A DNA stretch of 64,000 nucleotides, taken from contig QBZG01000001.1 of the NCBI GenBank assembly GCA_003282435.1, forward strand, positions 62,001 to 126,000. Direction: 5' to 3'. Below are positions 44,797 to 53,900 of the stretch, piece after piece. The translations under genes and the position numbers were made by a program. Each line of letters opens with the position of its first letter. The stretch's first letter is position 1. The notes below the pieces were generated by a model. That model was not told the origin of the DNA. It was given only the letters and a program-made list of their open reading frames with translations, and did not search any database. Source of the DNA: SAR116 cluster bacterium AG-335-B03 (GTDB taxonomy: Bacteria; Pseudomonadota; Alphaproteobacteria; Puniceispirillales; Marisalimonadaceae).

Positions 44797-44812
44797 ATGT
44801 GTATATACACAT
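44797..44812. promoter_or_regulatory. Perfect 16-bp palindrome, likely MarR operator
   Basis: The sequence ATGTGTATATACACAT is its own reverse complement and ends 3 nt before the marR ATG. MarR proteins bind 16-20 bp palindromes in their own promoter regions, so this is a good autoregulatory operator candidate. It lies in the 47-nt gap between the queF stop and marR. Confidence 0.6.
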
Positions 44813-44840
44813 TTCTTAATCGAGTCTAATTAATAATAAA

Positions 44841-45302
44841 TCAACCCCTTCCTCTATAATTTTCAACAGAATGATCTGGAATAAATAAATTTTTAGGCTG
44901 CTCACATGTTTGCCAAAATATATCAATTGGAATTCCACCTCTTGGGTACCAATAACCACCAATTCTTAGCCATTTAGGTGATAGTAAATTAACAATATCT
45001 TGAGCAATTGAAATCGTGCAATCCTCATGAAAAGCACCATGATTTCTATACCCTAATAGGTATAATTTAAAAGACTTACTTTCTACTATAAATTTATTAG
45101 GAACGTAGTCTATTACTATGTGCGCAAAATCAGGTTGAGATGTAACCGGACATATTGAAGTGAATTCAGGACATGTAAATCTTATATTATAATCTAAACC
45201 AATTTTAGGGTTCTTTACTTTTTCAAGAATATTTTTGTCAAGAAATTTTGGAACATTACTTTTATAGCCAAGAGCATTTAGGTTTTTATCTGATTTACTC
45301 AT
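44841..45302 (-). CDS. queF: NADPH-dependent 7-cyano-7-deazaguanine reductase
   Basis: Makes preQ1 from preQ0 in queuosine tRNA modification. The 153 residues are of the short QueF type: [15 protein letters not shown] has the nucleophile Cys, [20 protein letters not shown] the substrate and NADPH residues, and [10 protein letters not shown] the end. It is 13 nt after pyrF. No preQ1 riboswitch is visible, as it has almost no leader. Confidence 0.96.
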   Translation of the reverse strand: MSKSDKNLNALGYKSNVPKFLDKNILEKVKNPKIGLDYNIRFTCPEFTSICPVTSQPDFAHIVIDYVPNKFIVESKSFKLYLLGYRNHGAFHEDCTISIAQDIVNLLSPKWLRIGGYWYPRGGIPIDIFWQTCEQPKNLFIPDHSVENYRGRG

Positions 45303-45315
45303 GCAAATATCTCAC

Positions 45316-46227
45316 TTAATTATTAATAGATCTTAGTTCATTATTGATATAATTAATTTTTGACAATATTATTTTTTGCCATTCATCAATATTGCCAGCT
45401 AAATAAGCTTCTTCTGGAAATAAAATACTTCTAGAGGCGTTAATCAAACCAAAGTTTAAAAGGTTAGAGTGCTTGGTATCTTGAATTAATGTTGCACATG
45501 CATCTTTTGCGGATGCACCTTGAGCACCATAACCAGGAATTAAAAATGGAGCGCTTGGTAAAGTTTGCCTTAATGATATAGCGTCATCTTTAAAGGTTGC
45601 ACCGGCTACTACACCTATTGAAGATAACCCTAAGGTGCCTTTATACTTTTCTACAATAGGTTTTAAAATTTTAGCAAGATGCTCATAGCATTTAATGCCT
45701 GTTGAAAGCGGCATTTCTTGAATATCTTTAGAGCCTTTATTACTTGTATGCGCCAAAATGAATAATCCACTACCTGTTGTAGAAGCTTTTTTAAAGAAAG
45801 GCTTTAAACTATCAATACCTAACCACGGGTTAAGCGTGAGAGCGTCGCTTGGAAAAGGGGCATTTTTTCCTAAATAAGCATTTGCATAGGCTTCACTAGT
45901 GCTTCCTATGTCTCCTCTTTTTGCATCCATAATCACTAAAATTTTGTTAGACTGGGCATGTTTACATAAGGATGAAAGAAGCTTCATACCATCTGGACCA
46001 AGTTGTTCAAATAATGCAATTTGGGGTTTTATTGCGGGCACTAATCCAGTAGCTACGTCTAAAAGTGAAAAACAAAATTTTTCAACTTGTCCAACAATAT
46101 TCGAAGAGTTAGTTGTTATATCAAAAATTTTAGGCATTAAGCCTAAATGTGGATCAACACCTAAACACAAGAAAGATTTTGAGTTTCTAATTTTTGTAAC
46201 AAGCTTGTCTCCAAAGTGGTTAATCAT
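45316..46227 (-). CDS. pyrF: Orotidine 5'-phosphate decarboxylase
   Basis: Last step of UMP synthesis. The 303 residues fit the larger PyrF type 2 group: SFLCLGVDPHLGLMP, LVIMDAKRGDIGSTSEAYA with the catalytic Asp-Lys-Asp arrangement, and LTLNPWLGIDSL. ILAHTSNKGS and FLIPGYGAQGASA bind phosphate. It begins 3 nt after the gapR stop, part of a minus-strand operon DUF1244-gapR-pyrF-queF. Confidence 0.95.
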   Translation of the reverse strand: MINHFGDKLVTKIRNSKSFLCLGVDPHLGLMPKIFDITTNSSNIVGQVEKFCFSLLDVATGLVPAIKPQIALFEQLGPDGMKLLSSLCKHAQSNKILVIMDAKRGDIGSTSEAYANAYLGKNAPFPSDALTLNPWLGIDSLKPFFKKASTTGSGLFILAHTSNKGSKDIQEMPLSTGIKCYEHLAKILKPIVEKYKGTLGLSSIGVVAGATFKDDAISLRQTLPSAPFLIPGYGAQGASAKDACATLIQDTKHSNLLNFGLINASRSILFPEEAYLAGNIDEWQKIILSKINYINNELRSINN

Positions 46228-46230
46228 ATA

Positions 46231-46497
46231 TCAAAATATACCCAAAGCATTTCTATAAGTGTCTAATAAGGCCTCTTGTTCTAATCTTTCTTCTATGTCC
46301 ATTTTTCGAATTAATAGAACTTTGCGCATAATTTTGGGTTCATAGCCTGAACTTTTAGCTTCAGAATAAACTTCCTTAATATCGGCAAGAATATTATTCT
46401 TCTCTTCTTCTAACCTCTCAATTCTTTCAATAAAACTTTTAAGTCGATCATCTTTAGATTTAGTATCAACAATACCGCTATTTACCATATCACTCAT
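46231..46497 (-). CDS. gapR: GapR nucleoid-associated protein (DUF2312)
   Basis: An 88-residue DUF2312 protein. GapR binds overtwisted DNA ahead of polymerases and is characteristic of alphaproteobacteria. The long helices are clear: [38 protein letters not shown] and the C-terminal [16 protein letters not shown] start it at MSDMVNSG (46497), one base after the DUF1244 stop; the 33-codon upstream extension overlaps DUF1244 and is not family-like. No good ribosome site is seen, so it is likely coupled to DUF1244. Confidence 0.94.
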   Translation of the reverse strand: MSDMVNSGIVDTKSKDDRLKSFIERIERLEEEKNNILADIKEVYSEAKSSGYEPKIMRKVLLIRKMDIEERLEQEALLDTYRNALGIF

Positions 46498-46498
46498 T

Positions 46499-46798
46499 TT
46501 AATGCGTTTTTGATTTGTTGTTTTTAAATTTATTTTTTTGGTTTTCACTAGCATCTGTTTGGTATTTTTCTTTCCAAACTGAATGAGGCATTCCATACAC
46601 TATTTCTTTAGCGTCGTCTTTATTAAGTTCAACTCCATTTTCCCGAGCAGCTTCAGTATACCATCTTGAAAGACAGTTTCTACAAAATCCACTGAGGTTC
46701 ATTAAGTCAATATTTTGAACATCAGTCCTATTCTGAAGGTGGTTTAAAAGTTTTTTTAAAACTTTTGACTCTATTTTCAATTTATTTTTATCATCCAT
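46499..46798 (-). CDS. DUF1244 family protein
   Basis: A 99-residue protein with the DUF1244 pattern: [39 protein letters not shown] with two Cys close together, and [15 protein letters not shown]. The family has a known structure but no assigned function that I know of. The Cys pair might bind metal. It precedes gapR with one base between, and its ATG faces mntR across a gap of 132 nt. Confidence 0.93.
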   Translation of the reverse strand: MDDKNKLKIESKVLKKLLNHLQNRTDVQNIDLMNLSGFCRNCLSRWYTEAARENGVELNKDDAKEIVYGMPHSVWKEKYQTDASENQKNKFKNNKSKTH

Positions 46799-46899
46799 AA
46801 TAACACCTCATCATTCTAAAGATTTTTTAGCATAACTATCTCATCAAAACAATTTAGAAAGAGGAATAACAAAAGAATTTGTAAAAAGGTAAAATAAAT

Positions 46900-46915
46900 A
46901 TTAGCATAAGCTAAT
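46900..46915. promoter_or_regulatory. Putative MntR box upstream of mntR
   Basis: ATTAGC-ATAA-GCTAAT is an inverted repeat with perfect 6-bp arms. It closely resembles the enterobacterial MntR box, whose core is ATAGC-N4-GCTAT. It lies 15 nt before the mntR ATG, so it is well placed for autoregulation by manganese-loaded MntR. The divergent DUF1244-gapR operon could be affected too. Confidence 0.6.
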
Positions 46916-46930
46916 TTTGGAATTTTAGTT

Positions 46931-47344
46931 ATGAATAATGAAATCAAAATTAATTCTGACAGGTTTGCCCAAGTAAGAAGTGCTAGGAACACCGAATCCG
47001 CAGAAGATTATACAGAAATGATAGCAGACTTAATTAAAGAAACCGGGGAAGCTAGGGCAGTTGATTTAGCAAAGCATTTTGGCGTAACTGGACCAACTGT
47101 TAATAGTATAATAAGACGCTTAGTTAGAGAGGGTTTAGTTGAAAGTAAACCCTATAGATCCATATTTCTAACAGAGAAAGGCCAACTATTAGCTGACTAC
47201 TGTAAAAAACGACATGAGATTGTATATAACTTTTTAATAAAAATTGGCGTAAATGAAGATGTTGCTAAAAATGATGCTGAAGGTCTTGAGCATCATGTAA
47301 GCACTGAGACATTAAGTGTTTTTCAAAAATTTAATGGAAAATAA
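46931..47344 (+). CDS. mntR: MntR, manganese-dependent transcriptional regulator (DtxR family)
   Basis: A 137-residue regulator with the proteobacterial MntR layout. It has a winged helix (ARAVDLAKHFGVTGPTVNSI and LVREGLVESKPYRSIFLTEKG) and a metal-binding helical domain with KKRHEIVYNFLI and DAEGLEHHVSTETL, giving Glu and His ligands. It lacks the third SH3 domain, as expected for MntR. It would repress manganese uptake when Mn2+ is high; no transporter gene lies in this window. It has its own putative operator just upstream. Confidence 0.93.
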   Translation: MNNEIKINSDRFAQVRSARNTESAEDYTEMIADLIKETGEARAVDLAKHFGVTGPTVNSIIRRLVREGLVESKPYRSIFLTEKGQLLADYCKKRHEIVYNFLIKIGVNEDVAKNDAEGLEHHVSTETLSVFQKFNGK

Positions 47345-47347
47345 TTT

Positions 47348-48835
47348 TTATTTAACTGTACCCTCAAAGAGATAATAGGTACTTTTAAGGTTTTTTATTG
47401 TAATTGTAGAAATTTTTTGGATAAATTTAGTGTTTGTAAGGTTAGCAAAGTCATTTTCAAAATTTAAATCACGTTTTATTATCATGATTTTTTCATTTTT
47501 TTTATGTTTTGTTTTGTCATAATTATAATTTTGTTCGTAAAAGTTTCCTGGAGAAATACTTTTTGTTTTTAAAAATATTTTATTTTTGAATTTATTATCA
47601 ATTTTATTTAAATAGTAATTAAATCGTGTTATTTCACCTCTGTTAATAAAAACCATTTTAGATATTTCATTATTATCAAATATTTTTTTAATTTCACTTG
47701 AAAGTATTTCAAAACCTAAGTTTTTTCTCAAAGGATCTGATTTTAAGTGAATAGGGTAAAAATTCCCAGTTAGAGTAATTTTTAAAATTAACAAAGATAG
47801 TACAAAGTTTGTAAATAGCCCAAATTTAGTTATTAGCCTAAATATTTTATGTTTTTGGATAATTGCATAAGCGCTGATCATCAATGTCGCGCTTATATAT
47901 GCAGCTACTGCCCAGTTAGGGTTTGCTATCTTCAAAACACTTTGAACTATTATTAAAGTAATAATTGGTAACGAAAGCATGCTTAAAAGAGATAGGTTTT
48001 GGCCTTTAAAAAAACTATCAAAAATTATAAATAAATATAATAAAAAAATTATAGGTCCAAATACTAATAACTGTGACGATAAAAAATTAATTACATTTGT
48101 GTAATTAATTATTATTTCTGAAAGATTAGCATTGGAAATCGTATGGCTTGCAGTTACAAAGTCGTTAGAGTAATTCCAATATAAATTTGGAGTGGCTACT
48201 AAAATGCTTGAAATTAAAAGCACAAGTAATTTTTCAAAGCTTAGTGCTTTACCTTTGTCATAAATCACCCACCATAAAATTAGTAAAACAAAGAAGTATA
48301 AAGCAGCATACTTAGATAAGAATGCTAGCCCAAGACTAGCTCCTGCAAACGAGGCGGAGATATATGAATCGTCCTTAAATATCTTAAAAATAAATAATAA
48401 AGATAATGACCAAAATAACAACAAAGGTGTATCAGTTGAAATAATAAAACTTCCTAATGAAGCTGCGGGAGTAAATATCCATAATAAAGCTGCAATACGG
48501 CCTGCTTTTAATCCAAAAGCAAATTGAGTTGTTGTCCACAAAGCTATTGAGATAAAGAAATGAATTATTGGTGAAAATAGTCTTACCGCCCATTCTTCAT
48601 TTCCAAATATATTTGTAGATAATGCTATTACCCATGCTATGAATGGAGGTTTTGTAAAATATCCATAATCTAGATTTTGAGACCAATGCCAGTATTGAGC
48701 TTCATCTACAGATAGCTCTATGGGTGAAATAAATAAACTATATATCCTTATTAGGGTGATAATAACTAATATTATAAAAACTACAGGAGTGCTAAATATT
48801 ATAGAATTTTCATTCGTGTTACTGAGTGATAACAT
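47348..48835 (-). CDS. GT39-family lipid-dependent glycosyltransferase (ArnT/PMT-like)
   Basis: A 495-residue integral membrane GT-C protein. The first periplasmic loop has the catalytic acid in LSVDEAQYWHWSQNLDYGYF followed by TKPPF, as in ArnT/PMT_2 proteins, which move a sugar from a polyprenyl phosphate to lipid A, glycan or protein. About 11-12 helices follow, then a C-terminal periplasmic tail of about 120 residues. Donor and acceptor are unknown. It is convergent with mntR (3 nt) and divergent from sufE. Confidence 0.88.
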   Translation of the reverse strand: MLSLSNTNENSIIFSTPVVFIILVIITLIRIYSLFISPIELSVDEAQYWHWSQNLDYGYFTKPPFIAWVIALSTNIFGNEEWAVRLFSPIIHFFISIALWTTTQFAFGLKAGRIAALLWIFTPAASLGSFIISTDTPLLLFWSLSLLFIFKIFKDDSYISASFAGASLGLAFLSKYAALYFFVLLILWWVIYDKGKALSFEKLLVLLISSILVATPNLYWNYSNDFVTASHTISNANLSEIIINYTNVINFLSSQLLVFGPIIFLLYLFIIFDSFFKGQNLSLLSMLSLPIITLIIVQSVLKIANPNWAVAAYISATLMISAYAIIQKHKIFRLITKFGLFTNFVLSLLILKITLTGNFYPIHLKSDPLRKNLGFEILSSEIKKIFDNNEISKMVFINRGEITRFNYYLNKIDNKFKNKIFLKTKSISPGNFYEQNYNYDKTKHKKNEKIMIIKRDLNFENDFANLTNTKFIQKISTITIKNLKSTYYLFEGTVK

Positions 48836-48982
48836 TTTAATATCCCCAGTCTCGAAGTTATTCTAAATTGCACGTAATTACAATATTATAATTTGTTTTA
48901 AAAATGTCTCATTAATATATTAACCTTCTTGATTTCTTTGTAATATAAGTTTAATTAAATTAAAAATATTAGTGAGTTTTGA

Positions 48983-49399
48983 ATGAGTATTAATAACGAA
49001 GTTAATGAATTAATAGAAGATTTTTCTTACTTTGAATCTTGGGAGGACAAATATCAGTATTTGATTGATTTAGGTAGAAATGTTCCCAAAATGGATGAAG
49101 ATTTAAAAATCGACCAGAATAAACTCAAGGGTTGCCAGTCTGTTGTTCATTTTAGCAATTTTTTTAATGATAATGGTACAATTACATTTATTGCAAATAG
49201 TGATGCTGCTATTGTTCAAGGGTTAATAGCATTAATGCTCAAAGTTTTTTCAGAAAAGAAACCACAGGAAATTATAGATACAGATATAAATTTTCTTGAA
49301 AAAATTGGTTTAGACGAGCATTTATCCCCAACAAGAAAAAATGGTTTATCTTCTCTTATTGCATCCATAAAAAGTGTAGCCAAGTCAAAGTTAGCATAG
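48983..49399 (+). CDS. sufE: SufE, cysteine desulfuration protein
   Basis: A 138-residue sulfur acceptor that takes persulfide from SufS for Fe-S cluster assembly. It has WEDKYQYLIDLGRNVP, KLKGCQSVVHF with the acceptor Cys, and ALMLKVFSEKKPQEI, all SufE hallmarks. The other suf genes are not in the window. It is followed after 9 nt by an RNA methyltransferase gene. Confidence 0.94.
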   Translation: MSINNEVNELIEDFSYFESWEDKYQYLIDLGRNVPKMDEDLKIDQNKLKGCQSVVHFSNFFNDNGTITFIANSDAAIVQGLIALMLKVFSEKKPQEIIDTDINFLEKIGLDEHLSPTRKNGLSSLIASIKSVAKSKLA

Positions 49400-49408
49400 G
49401 GATTAAAT

Positions 49409-50218
49409 TTGACAAATATTGGTAATAGATATGAAATTTCTAGTTTAACAAATGATAAAATTAAATTAATTAATAGTTTGCATCATCGGAAATATAGAAG
49501 AGAGCATAATTTATTTGTTGCAGAAGGTATTAGAATTTGTAGAGAAGCTGTAGAGAATGGTTGGGAAATAAGATACCTTTTATATGATAACTTTAATGCA
49601 GACGTTCAAAAAATTGAAAACTTAATCAGTGATGTATTAAGTTTAGGTGCAGATGTTATAGGAGTAACTTCTGAAATACTTTCCAAGATATCTCATAAAG
49701 AAAACTCACAAAACGTTTTATGTGTTATTTGTCAAAAATGGAATGATTTACCCGGTATAATAAAAGATAAAACCTTTGTTGCTCTAGAAACTGTAAGAGA
49801 TCCAGGGAATTTAGGGACTATTGTAAGAACAATGGATGGAGTTGGTGCGACTGACTGTATTTTGTTAGATCATTGTACAGACCCATTCTCTTATGAGTCA
49901 GTTAGGGCAAGTATGGGGGCAATTTTCAATGTCAATATAATAGCATCGAGTACCAAAAATTTTCTTAAATGGAAATCAAAACATAAAATTAGTCTTATTG
50001 GAACGTCTTTAATTAATGCGACTGACTATACCAAAACAAATTGGCAATTACCATTTGTTTTAGCCATGGGCAACGAACAACAAGGTTTATCACGCAATAT
50101 TTTGAATGCATGTGATCAATTAATAAAGTTACCAATGTTAGGTCGTTCAGATAGCTTGAATTTAGCTGTTTCAACAGGGGTGATGCTGTATGAATCAATT
50201 AGGAAAATTCCTAATTAA
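49409..50218 (+). CDS. TrmH/SpoU-family RNA 2'-O-methyltransferase (RlmB-like)
   Basis: SPOUT methyltransferase of 269 residues. An N-terminal substrate-binding domain (LFVAEGIRICREAVENGWE) is followed by the knotted domain: ETVRDPGNLGTIVRTMDGVG, VLAMGNEQQGLS and KLPMLGRSDSLNLAVSTGV, the three SpoU motifs. It methylates a ribose in 23S rRNA or tRNA; the site is not predictable. The start is TTG with AGGGA 6 nt upstream. It ends 1 nt from the convergent methyltransferase gene. Confidence 0.92.
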   Translation: MTNIGNRYEISSLTNDKIKLINSLHHRKYRREHNLFVAEGIRICREAVENGWEIRYLLYDNFNADVQKIENLISDVLSLGADVIGVTSEILSKISHKENSQNVLCVICQKWNDLPGIIKDKTFVALETVRDPGNLGTIVRTMDGVGATDCILLDHCTDPFSYESVRASMGAIFNVNIIASSTKNFLKWKSKHKISLIGTSLINATDYTKTNWQLPFVLAMGNEQQGLSRNILNACDQLIKLPMLGRSDSLNLAVSTGVMLYESIRKIPN

Positions 50219-50219
50219 A

Positions 50220-51131
50220 TCATCTTTTTTCCCATCTTGCAAAAATGGCCGTGCTAATTTGACGGGGATTCACTTGATCTTCAACTATAGATATTTCTCC
50301 TGACTCCACATTGCCAGAATAGTTCTTCATCACCTCACTTAAGCCATAATGCAAAGAAATATGGCTAGACCGTATTGCATAACTATTTAGAATTATAAAT
50401 ATTGGATTGTTAGACAAAATTTGTGGAAGGGATTTTAATAATAGAGGAAGATCATTGAACAAGTCCCATTTTTCTCCATTTGGCCCTCTTCCATATTTAG
50501 GGGGATCTAAAATAATACCATCGTATTTGTTGCCTCTTCTGATTTCTCTATTTACAAATTTCACAGCATCTTCAGTAATGAATTTAATGGGTAATTCTTG
50601 GAAAGAAGATAGATTTCTATTTTCAAAAGCATAGTTAATGGCTTTTTTACTTGCATCAACATGTGTGACAGAAGCGCCACATGAGGCGGCATGTAAGGAT
50701 GCTAGGCCAGAATAACCAAATAAATTTAGAATTTTAGGATGATTTTTATGATTCAAAACAGATATATATTTATCAATTTTTTGAGCTGCCCAAATCCAAT
50801 GAGGTGACTGATCTGGGAAAAACCCTAGATGTCTAAATGGAGTTGGAGTGGCAAAAAATTTTAGACTATCAAAGGACATTTCCCATTTATCTGGAATGTT
50901 CTTCTTTATAACCCACTTGCCTTTTGGATCTTCATTTTCTAATGATGATGAGCTTAGAAATGATCCTGATGAATTTTCCCACGCTTTAGCTTTTAATCTT
51001 GGCGCCCATATGGCTTGTGGCTCAGGTCTAGAAAAAGTATATGGACCAAATTTTTCAAGTTTTTTTCCATTGCCGCTATCGATAAGCGAATAATCAGTCC
51101 AATTATCAGGATGAATTAGTAAAGGTGTCAT
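50220..51131 (-). CDS. Class I SAM-dependent rRNA methyltransferase, RlmI/RlmK-like
   Basis: A 303-residue enzyme with a Rossmann methyltransferase core: KILNLFGYSGLASLHAASCG (SAM), THVDASKKAINYAFEN and the catalytic-loop motif ILDPPKYGRGP. This matches the Methyltrans_SAM group that includes the 23S rRNA cytosine-5 methyltransferases, but lacks the N-terminal PUA domain of RlmI. The N-terminal 100 residues are rich in Trp and Pro. It is divergent from a GT2 gene. Confidence 0.85.
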   Translation of the reverse strand: MTPLLIHPDNWTDYSLIDSGNGKKLEKFGPYTFSRPEPQAIWAPRLKAKAWENSSGSFLSSSSLENEDPKGKWVIKKNIPDKWEMSFDSLKFFATPTPFRHLGFFPDQSPHWIWAAQKIDKYISVLNHKNHPKILNLFGYSGLASLHAASCGASVTHVDASKKAINYAFENRNLSSFQELPIKFITEDAVKFVNREIRRGNKYDGIILDPPKYGRGPNGEKWDLFNDLPLLLKSLPQILSNNPIFIILNSYAIRSSHISLHYGLSEVMKNYSGNVESGEISIVEDQVNPRQISTAIFARWEKR

Positions 51132-51207
51132 TAGGAAAAATCCTATTAAAAAAGTTTTGCACTATTAAAAATTAAAGTTAATAATAACAAAAATTGTATG
51201 AAATCAA

Positions 51208-52020
51208 ATGAAAATAAAACTATCAGTAATAATTCCAGTTTATAAAGCAAAAAACACTCTTCCAAGAGCAATAAATTCTATAAATAATCAAAATATAAAA
51301 TTTAATACTTTCAAAGTAGAGGTATTAATAATAGTCGATGATGGAAAAAATTATAAAGAAATAATCCCAAAAACAAAAAAAGGGATAACAATTAAAATAA
51401 TAAAAACGAATGGTATTAAGACTGGACCAGGTAATGCAAGAAATTGTGGTATAGAAAAAGCAAAAGGTGAATTTGTTGGTTTTTTAGATGCTGATGATGA
51501 ATGGTCTGAAAATTACCTAAGTAAGATGTTAGAATTGGTTAAAAAAAGTGGCATCGCGTTTGCGCCTACTAGGGTATATGATGAAAATAATATGTTAATC
51601 AAACATTTTGAAGGCAAAAGGCAAGGATATCTCGATTTAAAGGATATTGGAGATATACCGTGTAGCTTTCATCCATTTATAATTAAAAATAAGCAGAAAA
51701 AATTTGAGGAAATACGAAGCCAAGATGTTTATAATACTGCTTGCATTTTAAATGAACATAATACAAAGATCAGTATGATAAATGGAGCATATTATAAGTT
51801 AAATTTACAAAAAAAATCAGTGACAAAAGAGGATGGTTTTGCCCATAAAATTAAACTTGATTATATTAAATACCAAATAAAATCACTAAAAAATAAAAAC
51901 TTAAAAATAGCAAGAGTATTTGCAATAAGGCGAATTAATAATATTAAATATATACAATGGAAAATAAATAATAATAATAAAAGCTTTTATGAATATATAA
52001 ATGAGAAAGAAATTAAATGA
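51208..52020 (+). CDS. Glycosyltransferase family 2
   Basis: GT-A enzyme of 270 residues: LSVIIPVYKAKNTLPRAINS, GPGNARNCGIEKAKGEFVGF followed by LDADDEW, the DxD metal site. The C-terminal 80 residues are basic with two weak amphipathic helices. Donor and acceptor are unknown. It lies outside the glycan island, unusually between an rRNA methyltransferase and a HAD hydrolase gene that its 3' end overlaps by 4 nt. Confidence 0.85.
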   Translation: MKIKLSVIIPVYKAKNTLPRAINSINNQNIKFNTFKVEVLIIVDDGKNYKEIIPKTKKGITIKIIKTNGIKTGPGNARNCGIEKAKGEFVGFLDADDEWSENYLSKMLELVKKSGIAFAPTRVYDENNMLIKHFEGKRQGYLDLKDIGDIPCSFHPFIIKNKQKKFEEIRSQDVYNTACILNEHNTKISMINGAYYKLNLQKKSVTKEDGFAHKIKLDYIKYQIKSLKNKNLKIARVFAIRRINNIKYIQWKINNNNKSFYEYINEKEIK

Positions 52021-52682
52021 ATCATACAAAAGCATGCATATTTGACGCATATGGGACACTTTTTGATGTTAATGCTGCATGTCGAGAACTGTCTTTGGAT
52101 GTAGGTGATAAATGGCAAGACTTAGCAAATTTGTGGAGATTAAGACAACTAGAATATACTTGGTTAAGAAATTCTATGAAAGAGTATGTTGATTTTTGGG
52201 AAATAACCTCCAGTGCATTAGATTATGCAATGGAGGTATTAAATATCGAAAATAAAAAATTAAAAAAACATTTATTGGAACTATATCTAAAGTTAGAAGC
52301 ATATCCAGAAGTAAAAGAAGTTTTAGAGAAACTAAAAGATAAAAAATATAAAACTGGTATACTATCAAATGGAAGCATAAAAATGCTCGATAGTGCCGTT
52401 AAAAATGCCAAAATAGAAAATTTACTAGACGAAGTTATATCTGTAGAAGAATGTAAAATTTATAAACCGTCAAGCGATGTATACGATCTTGTAGAAAAAA
52501 AAACTGATATAAAAAAAGATAACGTAACTTTTTTTTCTAGTAATGCATGGGATATGCATGCGGCAGCAAATTACGGTTTTAAAACAATATGGGTCAATAG
52601 ATTTGACGGTACATTAGAAAGATTGCCTGGTAAACCAAGCGCAATTGTAAAGTCATTAAATAATATAGAAGAATTAATATAA
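52017..52682 (+). CDS. HAD hydrolase, haloacid dehalogenase type II-like
   Basis: HAD-superfamily protein of 221 residues: ACIFDAYGTLFDVNAACREL with the nucleophile Asp, GILSNGSIKMLDSAV, ECKIYKPSSDVYDLV (Lys) and FFSSNAWDMHAAANYGFKT, the pattern of L-2-haloacid dehalogenases. A phosphatase role is also possible. In human ACAD10 a HAD domain is fused to an APH kinase and an acyl-CoA dehydrogenase; here these are neighbours (52685 and 54706), suggesting a shared pathway. It is coupled to the GT2 gene by ATGA. Confidence 0.85.
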   Translation: MNHTKACIFDAYGTLFDVNAACRELSLDVGDKWQDLANLWRLRQLEYTWLRNSMKEYVDFWEITSSALDYAMEVLNIENKKLKKHLLELYLKLEAYPEVKEVLEKLKDKKYKTGILSNGSIKMLDSAVKNAKIENLLDEVISVEECKIYKPSSDVYDLVEKKTDIKKDNVTFFSSNAWDMHAAANYGFKTIWVNRFDGTLERLPGKPSAIVKSLNNIEELI

Positions 52683-52684
52683 TA

Positions 52685-53884
52685 TTAAACGTCGTGTCCT
52701 ATACCCCAATGCCAAAAATTTGATTTTTCATTATTAAAAAATCTATTTATAATCATTTGATGAACCTCCGAGGCACCATCTACTAACTTAGCCTGCCTAG
52801 CATATCTATATATCCATTCAAGAATTATATCTTTGCTGTAACCCTTAGCGCCGCAAAGTTGGATAGCAGTATCTGAAACATTATTCAGTGTTTCAGCAAC
52901 ATGAATTTTCGCCATAGAAACATCCTGTCTTGCTTTACTTCCATTTTCAATTTTCCACGCTGCTCTCATTACAAGTAAGCGAGCAATATCGATATCCATA
53001 GCAGCTTTACCAAGTTTAATTTGCACTGACTCTCTATCTGAAAGTTTAATCCCAAACCCTTCTCTATGAGACACATAATCTAAGGCAATTTCCAAGCTAC
53101 GTTTAGAAAGACCAATCCACCTCATACAATGTGTTAATCGAGCTAAGCCTAATCTTATTTGAACAATTTTAAGCCCCTTGCCAACTTCTCCTAACCTATT
53201 TTTATCAGAAATTTGAAGGCCATTAAACTCAATTTCACAATGACCTCCATGTTCTTCAGGGCCCATTATGGGTATACGTCTTTTAATATTCCAACCTGGT
53301 TGATCTTTATGATATAAAAAAGCTGTTAAGCCATCCTTAGTTTTAGCTAACAAAATAAAATGAGACGCAACACCAGCACCTGTAATATACCATTTGAGGC
53401 CATTAATTATCCACTTACCATTTTGATAAGTGGCTTCAGTTTTAATCATTGACGGATCGGACCCTCCACCAGGAGCTGGCTCAGTCATCGCAAGAGAAGA
53501 TCTTACATCACCGTTTATTATTGGGTCAAGCCACTCTACTTTCTGTTCTTCAGTTGCAATCTTATTTAATATATACATATTACCATCATCTGGGGCGGCG
53601 CAATTAAAGCATACTGGTCCAAAAATTGATCTATTCATTTCTTCATAGAGTGCTGCCATTCCAATAGGTCCGAAACCTAACCCAGATCTAGACTTAGGCA
53701 TTTGTGGAGACCATAGACCTTCTAACTTAACTTTATCTCTTATTTCATTTAATAAAGTTTCATTAATATTATCATGGTTATCATATGAAGAAGGAACAGA
53801 CTCAAGCGGAATAATATGCTTATCAACAAAATTACGAGTTTTAATTCTAAGTTTATCAATACTATCTGGTAGATAAAAATCCAT
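52685..53884 (-). CDS. Acyl-CoA dehydrogenase, ACAD10/ACAD11/LvaC-like
   Basis: A 399-residue flavoprotein from the ATG at 53884 with AGGTG 5-6 nt upstream. It has the FAD/substrate motif LAMTEPAPGGGSDPSMIKTE and WYITGAGVASHFILLA. The segment LGLARLTHCMRWIGLSKRSL resembles ACAD10/11 rather than chain-length dehydrogenases. The C-terminal base motif reads VDGASEVHQM, where usual enzymes have YEGTxEI with a catalytic Glu, so that base is replaced by Asp, as in ACAD11 (DGPDEVH). LvaC-type enzymes use this fold to eliminate phosphate from 4-phosphoacyl-CoA. It is followed by an SDR on the same strand. Confidence 0.88.
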   Translation of the reverse strand: MDFYLPDSIDKLRIKTRNFVDKHIIPLESVPSSYDNHDNINETLLNEIRDKVKLEGLWSPQMPKSRSGLGFGPIGMAALYEEMNRSIFGPVCFNCAAPDDGNMYILNKIATEEQKVEWLDPIINGDVRSSLAMTEPAPGGGSDPSMIKTEATYQNGKWIINGLKWYITGAGVASHFILLAKTKDGLTAFLYHKDQPGWNIKRRIPIMGPEEHGGHCEIEFNGLQISDKNRLGEVGKGLKIVQIRLGLARLTHCMRWIGLSKRSLEIALDYVSHREGFGIKLSDRESVQIKLGKAAMDIDIARLLVMRAAWKIENGSKARQDVSMAKIHVAETLNNVSDTAIQLCGAKGYSKDIILEWIYRYARQAKLVDGASEVHQMIINRFFNNEKSNFWHWGIGHDV

Positions 53885-53900
53885 AGAAATCACCTAAAAG

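Noticed and set aside
45899-46258. Plus-strand frame of 119 codons
   Set aside because: It lies antisense to pyrF, has no family motifs, and pyrF is certain.
46498-46596. N-terminal extension of gapR
   Set aside because: It overlaps DUF1244 and is outside the DUF2312 pattern; the family-like start is at 46497.
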